Assembly: GCA_039933315.1 (NCBI GenBank)
Contig: JBDTOI010000121.1
Span: 1 to 12,506 of the forward strand
Direction: 5' to 3'
DNA length: 12,506 nucleotides
DNA from: DASXRU01 sp039933315
GTDB taxonomy: Bacteria > Acidobacteriota > Blastocatellia > Pyrinomonadales > Pyrinomonadaceae
Below the pieces are notes generated by a model, which had not been told where the DNA came from, searched no databases, and saw nothing but the letters and a program-made list of their open reading frames with translations. The translations under genes were made by a program, and so were the position numbers. Of this stretch, positions 7,660 to 12,506 are shown one piece after another; positions within the stretch are counted from its first letter, which is position 1, and each line of letters starts with the position of its first letter.

Positions 7660-9021
7660 TCACTTCGCTGGCTCAGTCCGGTAGAAATCAATTCCTGCGG
7701 CTTCCTCTCCCACGTCGACTGTAGCGACGGTTTTCAACGTGCTCAGGTCGATGATCTCTACTGTGCCCGGCTCTGAGCCGATTCCCTCCACGGTAATAAA
7801 AGCGTAAAGATCGTCCGGTGAGACCACGGCGCCGTGCAGCACCTTTCGCCTGGTGGGAATGCGTGCCAGTTCGCGCCCGCTCTTCAAATCCAGAATCGAC
7901 ACTGACTGATCGCGTTTGTTGGTAGTGATCAGACGCGTGCCATCACGCGTGACGGCCAAATTGTAAACGCCTGCCCGCGCGGGGATGCGCCGCACCAACT
8001 TCCAGGTGTTCGCGTTCACTTCCACGATTTCGCTCGACTTGTTGCAGGCCACGAATATTGAAGATCCATCCGCCGAGGGTTGAGCCCAGGTCGGCGAGCA
8101 GGAGACGTCGCCTGGTTTGGGTGGCTCCAACCCATGCCCTCCGGTGTCTTTCATTCCCGTCATGCTGTGCATGTCGGGCGTCGCCTTTGTGTTCTCAACT
8201 GGCTTTGCACTGCCGGGTGCTTTTGGCGCATCACTCTTCGCGGTCGGGGTCTGTCCGAACGGCGAGCCAGTCATTCCCATCTCCTGACCTTTGGTTAGAA
8301 GAAAGTGACGCGCGACCTTCAAAGTGTGCGTGTCAATCTCGACCAGCAAGTCGTCCATCATGCAGACCGAGTATTGCTTTGTGCCTTGCGGATTCAGCCG
8401 TGACCCATGCGGCATGGTGCAGGTGGGTATGCGCTTGATTTCCCTCATCAGCTCCGTAGCCACAACCGACACTGACGATGGCACCATATCGCCGTGCAGG
8501 TTGAAGTTGACGACAAAGAGGAGGCTGCCATCGGGCGAGAGGTCCATGGTAGCGGGAAAACTGCCAAGGGTGGTGTGGCCCAGGACACGGTCATCCTTCA
8601 CAGCGTATTTCCAAACGGAACCATACGGCCGTCCGTGAGCGATGGAAACGTAGTAGAACTCTTTGTCAGGCGAGATAACGAGACCGTGCGGGCCATCGAT
8701 GTCAACGGCCATGTCGCCCGTAGGAAGATCGTGATCCACGCGCGCGCCGCCTGGCCCGAAACGCACGAGGGCAATCTTGTCGGCGGCCTCTGAAACTACG
8801 TAAACGAGATAGTCTTTATCTGGTTTTGCCTGGGCCCTGGCCGTTGGCGTGGCGAAGAGTGCCAACGCGGCGCAAAGGAAAGCAGCGAACGTAACCCGCC
8901 GGCGCGATCTCAGAGTTCTCCGTGTCTCCGTGGTGAGACCTAAAGCGAAGAAACACCAACCACAGAGACACGGAGGACTCGGAGAATACAAACCATCAGA
9001 TTCTCCAACGTTACTCTTCAT
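7660..9021 (-). CDS. YVTN-family secreted beta-propeller protein with Met/His-rich insert
   Basis: This 453-residue exported protein has an N-terminal leader of about 63 residues whose hydrophobic core VTFAAFLCAALALFATPTARA (43-63, 21 positions) is a signal peptide ending ARA. The mature part is a YVTN/cytochrome-d1-like propeller with repeats such as GPHGLVISPDKEFYYVS (110-126), LSPDGSLLFVVNF, VTRDGTRLITTNKRDQSVSI (357-376) and SPDDLYAFITVEG. Between blades, residues 247-300 form a low-complexity insert rich in Met, His, Lys and Pro (MGMTG, MHSMTGM, GGHG) that could bind copper or another soft metal. C201 (CTMPHG), C220, C308 and C326 are further thiols. Start: ATG 9021 lies 1 nt after the upstream stop, with AGGAAAG nearby. 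The next in-frame Met is residue 104, beyond the signal peptide. Residues 14-37 come from a palindromic repeat. Confidence 0.92.
   Translation of the reverse strand: MKSNVGESDGLYSPSPPCLCGWCFFALGLTTETRRTLRSRRRVTFAAFLCAALALFATPTARAQAKPDKDYLVYVVSEAADKIALVRFGPGGARVDHDLPTGDMAVDIDGPHGLVISPDKEFYYVSIAHGRPYGSVWKYAVKDDRVLGHTTLGSFPATMDLSPDGSLLFVVNFNLHGDMVPSSVSVVATELMREIKRIPTCTMPHGSRLNPQGTKQYSVCMMDDLLVEIDTHTLKVARHFLLTKGQEMGMTGSPFGQTPTAKSDAPKAPGSAKPVENTKATPDMHSMTGMKDTGGHGLEPPKPGDVSCSPTWAQPSADGSSIFVACNKSSEIVEVNANTWKLVRRIPARAGVYNLAVTRDGTRLITTNKRDQSVSILDLKSGRELARIPTRRKVLHGAVVSPDDLYAFITVEGIGSEPGTVEIIDLSTLKTVATVDVGEEAAGIDFYRTEPAK
8913..8980. repeat. Inverted repeat, family C (CTCCGTGTCTCCGTGGT), inside a CDS
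   Basis: The arms 8913-8934 and 8959-8980 pair at 20 of 22 positions around a 24-nt loop. The core CTCCGTGTCTCCGTGGT resembles a repeat seen in many environmental bacterial genomes (recalled, not searched). It lies within the 5' part of the YVTN propeller gene and is read as residues about 14-37, between the start codon and the signal-peptide core. Confidence 0.88.
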
Positions 9022-9022
9022 T

Positions 9023-10162
9023 TTACGGCTTTCCTGACTTCACAGGTGTAGCCGGCGGCGTTGTTTTCTCGGGCTCTTCGGGTGCAAAGTCTTTGTCATC
9101 GATGTCGATGATCTTCAGCTCCGAACCGAATTTACGGTAGCCCTTAAAAAGAATATCGTTGCGGGTTTGGCGTATGCGCGGGCCTTCTCGAGCGGTTAAC
9201 TGAATTATGGCGCGTGAAGGCAACAGGTGTTGCTGTTCGTTGATGCTGACCCAGTCGTAATCAATCACGCTGCTGGCCGCAGTGACGGGAAAATCCCTCG
9301 GTATCTCCGCGGAAATATCCTCCAGCCGCAGCACGCGGAAGGTTTCCCGATCCACCCAGATTCTGCCACGGTAAGCGGTAATCACTGATGCGTCGGTGGC
9401 GCCCGAAGTTAGAATCCGTTGTGCGGAATTCTCCTGCTTTACTTCAAACTCATAAACCAGGGTGGGCCGCTTGCGTAAGAGATCCGTATCAACCAAACGG
9501 AACTTTCCCTGCCGCTCAGGTTTGAACAGCTCTGACAGGATCGAAACATACTCGCCGGTGGAGGTTGTGCCGCCCAGCTTGCTGGAATAATCGGAGCCTT
9601 CACTCGCTTCCACGGCGGGCTGCATTCCGTTAACCGCCAACAGTTTGTATTGCTCGCCACCGTTCGCGCGATAGCTGACGGCAATGGTCAGACGGTCGTA
9701 GATGTTCCAGTTGTTAGTGCTGCCAAATGCCTGCGAACGCGTTATCTGTTGCTTGACCAGAAAGTCCGGCATCGTCGCAGCGGCGGCCAGCGTGGCGGCC
9801 CGCGTCTTCTCCAGCAGCTCAAGTCCTTCGGCTTCGGGAGGTAAAGCAGCCGCAATCGGATTCAGCCGGCGCCGTTCCGCTTCTTCCAGCGTTCGCCGCA
9901 AGAGGGCGTCGTTACCGCTCTTGGTCGCGACAATCGAGCGCAAGCCGTCGGTCAGCGGAAACCCGAGACCGCGGGTCCTGATGGCCTCAGCGATTTCGTC
10001 ACGCTTATCCGGATGCGCGGGTAACTGATACACCAGCCGCACCAACTCCTGGCTGGTCAGCGGACGCGGGTTGTTGGTTTGAGCTCGAGTGACTATTGCG
10101 CTGAGAAGCAACAGGCATGCTAAGACCAGGGGCAAACGATTTTGATAGTACTTATGAATCAT
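9023..10162 (-). CDS. Secreted LolA-like (outer-membrane lipoprotein-sorting-type) protein
   Basis: This 379-residue exported protein has a signal peptide at 1-27 (LPLVLACLLLLSAIVTRA, then QTNN). The N-terminal third is helical (TSQELVRLVYQLPAHPDKRDEI; LLRRTLEEAERRR). From about 130 the protein is beta-rich with TMPDFLVKQQITR, IYDRLTIAVSYRANGGEQYKLL, TSTGEYVSILSELF and AYRGRIWVDRETFRVLRLED. These are features of the large, poorly characterised LolA/LppX-like half-barrel family abundant in Acidobacteriota, thought to handle lipids or lipoproteins in the periplasm. It ends in a Pro/Lys/Thr tail. The start was set at ATG 10162 because AGGAAT precedes it and the upstream stop is 4 nt away; a longer form from 10192 overlaps the preceding gene. 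It is the second gene of a tight operon. Function is inferred from fold style, not from specific residues. Confidence 0.9.
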   Translation of the reverse strand: MIHKYYQNRLPLVLACLLLLSAIVTRAQTNNPRPLTSQELVRLVYQLPAHPDKRDEIAEAIRTRGLGFPLTDGLRSIVATKSGNDALLRRTLEEAERRRLNPIAAALPPEAEGLELLEKTRAATLAAAATMPDFLVKQQITRSQAFGSTNNWNIYDRLTIAVSYRANGGEQYKLLAVNGMQPAVEASEGSDYSSKLGGTTSTGEYVSILSELFKPERQGKFRLVDTDLLRKRPTLVYEFEVKQENSAQRILTSGATDASVITAYRGRIWVDRETFRVLRLEDISAEIPRDFPVTAASSVIDYDWVSINEQQHLLPSRAIIQLTAREGPRIRQTRNDILFKGYRKFGSELKIIDIDDKDFAPEEPEKTTPPATPVKSGKP

Positions 10163-10166
10163 ATTT

Positions 10167-10979
10167 CTATTCCTGGTGCGGCAGACCCTCAATCATTTTT
10201 CTTGTAATGATAGTCGTGCCCGGGGGCGTGTCAATCGGACGTTGGATCCAATATCCCGTATCAACTATGCCGATAGTCCCGGTCGCCTCACTCACCGTAA
10301 GGGTCACTTCCACAGTGACAAGCTCTTTCGCTTGTACGGGTACTTCATTAAGCGTGAATGTTTGGAATCCAGGTTGGTCAATCTTAAGGTTGTAAGTACA
10401 CTTCGCCAGCTCAGCGAACTCAACCCGCCCCTCATCACTGGATGTGCGCTGTCGGATTCTGCTCTTCATTTCGCCGGCTACTGGCTGCCCCGTACTCTCC
10501 GTGATCGTCACTTCTGCGCCCGCGACCACAGCCCCGTTAACATCGAGAATCTTCAGCACGATAATGCCGGCTTCTGCCTGGGCGTCGGAAATCTTTCTCG
10601 TTATTTTCACCTGTGACGCGCACGAGTTCTTATCCGCTTGCGGGTTTTGGCCTGCCACACTCAGGCAGAGGCTCATAATTGTCGCGCAGATCGCGCCCGC
10701 AGTCTTAACCACTCGCCTTCTAATCGCCCGCAATCCCACGGGGCAATCCTGCGTGATGACGGTGCCGTCGACGCGGCGGAAAAGCCGGGCGCAAATTCGG
10801 CCTTCGCTGTTAGCGATCAGCGATTCCGCTTCCCGGCGGGTCATTCGGGAAATGTCGTAGACGTGCAGTTCGCAGAGGTCGCACCGGCGCACGCGTTCGT
10901 CGCCGCTCATCTGCTCCCAGCCAACCGGACAGGGAGAGGCGATGCGCATATTGTCGAGTCGAATGGCAGGTTCTTTCAT
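10167..10979 (-). CDS. Membrane-anchored Cys-cluster and carboxypeptidase-regulatory-like domain protein
   Basis: This is a 270-residue protein in three parts. Residues 1-83 are a Cys-rich domain with SPCPVGWEQMSGDERVRRC (C17, C33), CDLCELHVYDISRMTRREAE (C33, C36), ICARLFRRVDGTVITQDCPVG (C63, C79; 62-82). This is a putative zinc-binding module found at the N-terminus of many Acidobacteriota and Bacteroidota membrane proteins. Residues 90-110 form one transmembrane helix after RAIRRRVVK. Residues 137-230 are a carboxypeptidase-regulatory-like domain (IIVLKILDVNGAVVAGAEVTI; YNLKIDQPGFQTFTL). The tail ends in GTTIITRKMIEGLP (254-267), which resembles the start of a TonB-receptor plug but stops there. 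ATG 10979 was chosen because the 61-residue extension upstream is translated from a palindromic repeat. The ribosome site is weak. It is the first gene of the operon reaching 7660 or 7054. Confidence 0.9.
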   Translation of the reverse strand: MKEPAIRLDNMRIASPCPVGWEQMSGDERVRRCDLCELHVYDISRMTRREAESLIANSEGRICARLFRRVDGTVITQDCPVGLRAIRRRVVKTAGAICATIMSLCLSVAGQNPQADKNSCASQVKITRKISDAQAEAGIIVLKILDVNGAVVAGAEVTITESTGQPVAGEMKSRIRQRTSSDEGRVEFAELAKCTYNLKIDQPGFQTFTLNEVPVQAKELVTVEVTLTVSEATGTIGIVDTGYWIQRPIDTPPGTTIITRKMIEGLPHQE

Positions 10980-11023
10980 TATTGTGTTCTTTCGACTCCG
11001 CCCGATAGCGTGCGGTTGCCTAA

Positions 11024-11094
11024 GTGGCACAGACTTCAGTCTGTGAACTTGAAATGAGGCCCCCCTCGGATTCACAGATTGAAGTCTGTGCCAC
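11024..11094. repeat. 71-bp palindromic element, family B, intergenic copy
   Basis: The arms start GTGGCACAGACTTCAG and end with the complement CTGAAGTCTGTGCCAC (one mismatch here), around a GA/CT-rich centre. Each arm also contains its own small palindrome, CACAGACT-TC-AGTCTGTG, so the element can fold as one long hairpin or as two short ones. The copy matches the one at 12045-12115 at 65 of 71 positions. It lies between the ArgE-type gene and the Cys-domain gene and ends 44 nt before the latter's ATG. Confidence 0.95.
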
Positions 11095-11116
11095 AGGCCG
11101 TACTCTGAACGCCCGC

Positions 11117-12280
11117 TTACATGCAGAATTGAGTGATGGCGGAGGTCAGAATCTGGACGCACTTCTGCAGTTGGTCGATGGGGACGAATTCGCCGGTGCG
11201 GTGGGCCACGCGAATGTCACCCGGGCCAAACACAACGGCTTCAGCTCCGAGTGCGATCATTTGCGGGGCTTCCGTGCCAAAAGCGACAGCGCCTGAGGCC
11301 TCGCCGGCGCTCTGCTCGAGCAAACGAACCAGGTCGGAGTCGGCGCGGGTCTCAAAGCTTTCATCGGCGCGCGCGGCGTTGATATCGCAATCGAAACTGG
11401 GATCCTGCGTCTTTAGTTCCGCCGCTGCGCGCTTTACCAGATCCAGGACATGGCCAGTTTCCTGATTTGGCACCGGGCGCCACTCGAGTGTGAAGTAACA
11501 TTCGCCGGCAATTATGTTCCTGGCCGTGCCGCCACGCAGTATGCCAACGTTCAGGGTGGTATAGGGCGGATCGAAGCCGCTTTGCTTTTCCTCTTTCAAC
11601 TCTTCAGCGATCCGTTCGATGGCGATGAGCAAACGCGCGGCGCGAAGGTTTGCTGAGACGCCTATGGCCGGATAGGCGCTGTGGGCTTCGCGGCCCCTGA
11701 CAGTAATTTCAGCGAGACAGTAACCTTTGCCCGCGCGCATCGGTTGCAACGAAGTGGGCTCGCCTACGATTGCATAGCGCGCGCGAAAAGTGTTGGCGTC
11801 AGCCAATCGCTTTGCGCCCAGGCAGCCAACCTCTTCGTCCGCAGTAAAAACGAGGGCCAGCGGGCGCTTCAGTTGCGTGAGATCAAGACCGTCAATCGCC
11901 GTGAGCGCGGCGGCAATAAAAGCTTTCGTGTCGCATGCGCCACGCCCGTAGAGCTTCCCATCCAGTTCCGTCAGGTTGGTAGCTCCGGTCCATGATGGAT
12001 CGTATGGGACGGTGTCAGTGTGGCCGACGAGTGCGAGTTCTAAAGTGGCACAGACTTCAGTCTGTGAACCTGGAATTAGGCCTCCCTCGGAATCACAGAC
12101 TGAAGTCTGTGCCACCAGGTTCACTTTCTCAACGCCCGCTTCGTCGATATAGGGAAACTTGGTCAACTTCAGCCCGGCGGCTTCACAACGAGCGGCAAGG
12201 TATTCGACAATCTCAGCGTTCGACCGCGCTGAGACGGAATCGATGCTGACGAGTTTAGCGAGTGTTTCGGCGACGAGCAT
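11117..12280 (-). CDS. argE: Acetylornithine deacetylase-type M20 peptidase
   Basis: This 387-residue cytoplasmic metalloenzyme most likely removes the acetyl group from N-acetylornithine in arginine synthesis. All M20 residues are present: GHTDTVPYD (H87, D89), RGACDTK (D117), TADEEVG (E149, E150), GEPTSL (E174), REAHSAYP (H200, lid domain) and the C-terminal H360 in VAHRTGEFVPIDQL. GEPTSLQP and GTEAP favour ArgE over DapE. Length is close to the 383 of E. coli ArgE. ATG 12280 was chosen over TTG 12286; neither has a good ribosome site. Residues 56-79 are encoded by a family-B palindrome and lie in the turn between the strand NLVA and the strand LALVGHTDTV, where E. coli ArgE has only a few residues. 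The frame and active site stay intact, so the enzyme may be functional. A related amidohydrolase substrate cannot be excluded. Confidence 0.9.
   Translation of the reverse strand: MLVAETLAKLVSIDSVSARSNAEIVEYLAARCEAAGLKLTKFPYIDEAGVEKVNLVAQTSVCDSEGGLIPGSQTEVCATLELALVGHTDTVPYDPSWTGATNLTELDGKLYGRGACDTKAFIAAALTAIDGLDLTQLKRPLALVFTADEEVGCLGAKRLADANTFRARYAIVGEPTSLQPMRAGKGYCLAEITVRGREAHSAYPAIGVSANLRAARLLIAIERIAEELKEEKQSGFDPPYTTLNVGILRGGTARNIIAGECYFTLEWRPVPNQETGHVLDLVKRAAAELKTQDPSFDCDINAARADESFETRADSDLVRLLEQSAGEASGAVAFGTEAPQMIALGAEAVVFGPGDIRVAHRTGEFVPIDQLQKCVQILTSAITQFCM
12045..12115. repeat. 71-bp palindromic element, family B, copy inside argE
   Basis: The arms 12045-12067 and 12093-12115 are perfectly complementary over 23 bp (GTGGCACAGACTTCAG core) around a 25-nt centre. 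The element is read on the minus strand as 24 codons (VAQTSVCDSEGG then LIPGSQTEVCAT) without stop or frameshift. It differs from the intergenic copy at 11024-11094 at six positions. Confidence 0.95.
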
Positions 12281-12506
12281 GATCAATTATGAGCAGGCAA
12301 TTAAGTTAAGAGGGGGCAAGCGCGCCCAACTCTTTGCGCCTTCTGTTTTTCTGTTCTTAGCGCTTTGCGCGAAACCACAAGTTACTCCGGCAGCCCGTTA
12401 AAGCTGAAGTTCGAGAGATTTCAGTTGAGGTTCACGCAAAGCATCTCAGCACGTCTGCGACGAGCAGATACCAGGATGGAAACCGCGCTACGCGAAGGTG
12501 AAAGGT
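12281..12506. other. Intergenic region upstream of argE to window end
   Basis: Apart from the family-A repeat, these 226 bases contain no gene I can support. A plus-strand ATG at 12476 opens a frame of only ten codons before the edge, and two minus-strand frames enter from the right edge and stop at about 12430. None can be judged. Any argE promoter should lie here, but no convincing pair of boxes was found. Confidence 0.5.
12331..12451. repeat. Repeat family A, second copy, rearranged
   Basis: Positions 12331-12399 align with 1874-1943 in the same orientation at roughly 85% identity, including TTTGCGCCTTCTG, TTCTTAGCG and the 3' flank CAGCCCGTT. A degenerate opposite arm, GGTTCACGCAAAGC (12429-12442), follows about 30 nt later. 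The arm order is thus the reverse of that at 1817-1920. It lies upstream of argE. Confidence 0.75.

Noticed and set aside
8058..8793. Plus-strand open frames of about 100 to 126 codons
   Set aside because: They are antisense to the YVTN propeller and consist of low-complexity Ser/Arg/Cys sequence without a start site.
10980..11162. Upstream extension of the Cys-domain gene, to a possible start at 11162
   Set aside because: The extra 61 residues are translated from the family-B palindrome and overlap argE; the recognised domain begins at the Met encoded at 10979.
12476..12506. Possible start of a plus-strand gene at the right edge
   Set aside because: Only ten codons are visible, without a clear ribosome site; it cannot be judged.

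Overview
The window looks like a chromosomal segment from a GC-rich environmental bacterium, most likely an Acidobacteriota member (perhaps Blastocatellia/Pyrinomonadales). The clues are a LolA-like secreted protein of the type common in that phylum, an N-terminal Cys-cluster domain joined to a carboxypeptidase-regulatory-like domain, LVIVD and YVTN propeller proteins, and many dispersed palindromic repeats. This placement is inference from protein style; no rRNA or other decisive marker is present.

Layout. (1) 1-1730, minus: lepA (elongation factor 4), running off the left edge with only its last residues missing. (2) 1731-1982: intergenic, dominated by a near-perfect 104-nt inverted repeat. 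(3) 1983-3946, minus: a three-gene operon of a ferredoxin-fused metallo-beta-lactamase-fold hydrolase, a small Asn/Ser-rich membrane protein and a secreted PsbP/DUF1795-like protein. (4) 3947-4314: divergent intergenic region with a run of three short hairpins and candidate promoters. (5) 4315-6996, plus: a large secreted Ig-like/LVIVD-repeat protein followed closely by a HEPN-like protein. (6) 7054-10979, minus: a tight five-gene run, in transcription order a Cys-domain/carboxypeptidase-regulatory protein, a LolA-like secreted protein, a YVTN beta-propeller protein, a DUF4160 protein and a DUF2442 protein. (7) 11117-12280, minus: an ArgE-type M20 deacetylase. (8) 12281-12506: intergenic, carrying a second, rearranged copy of the first repeat family.

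Most of the encoded proteins are exported: the LVIVD and YVTN propellers, the LolA-like protein and the PsbP-like protein carry signal peptides, and two others have a single membrane anchor. The HEPN-like protein and the DUF4160/DUF2442 pair form a small accessory-looking islet between the two propeller genes.

The main point of interest is the repeats. At least three unrelated palindromic repeat families occur in 12.5 kb, and two have entered coding sequence in frame. A 71-bp palindrome adds about 24 codons to the ArgE-type enzyme beside its first metal-ligand motif, and a different palindrome forms part of the N-terminus of the YVTN propeller precursor, ahead of its signal peptide. A third family supplies the stop codon of the DUF2442 gene. 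This resembles the in-gene Rickettsia palindromic elements. I see no CRISPR array, tRNA, rRNA, insertion sequence or phage gene.
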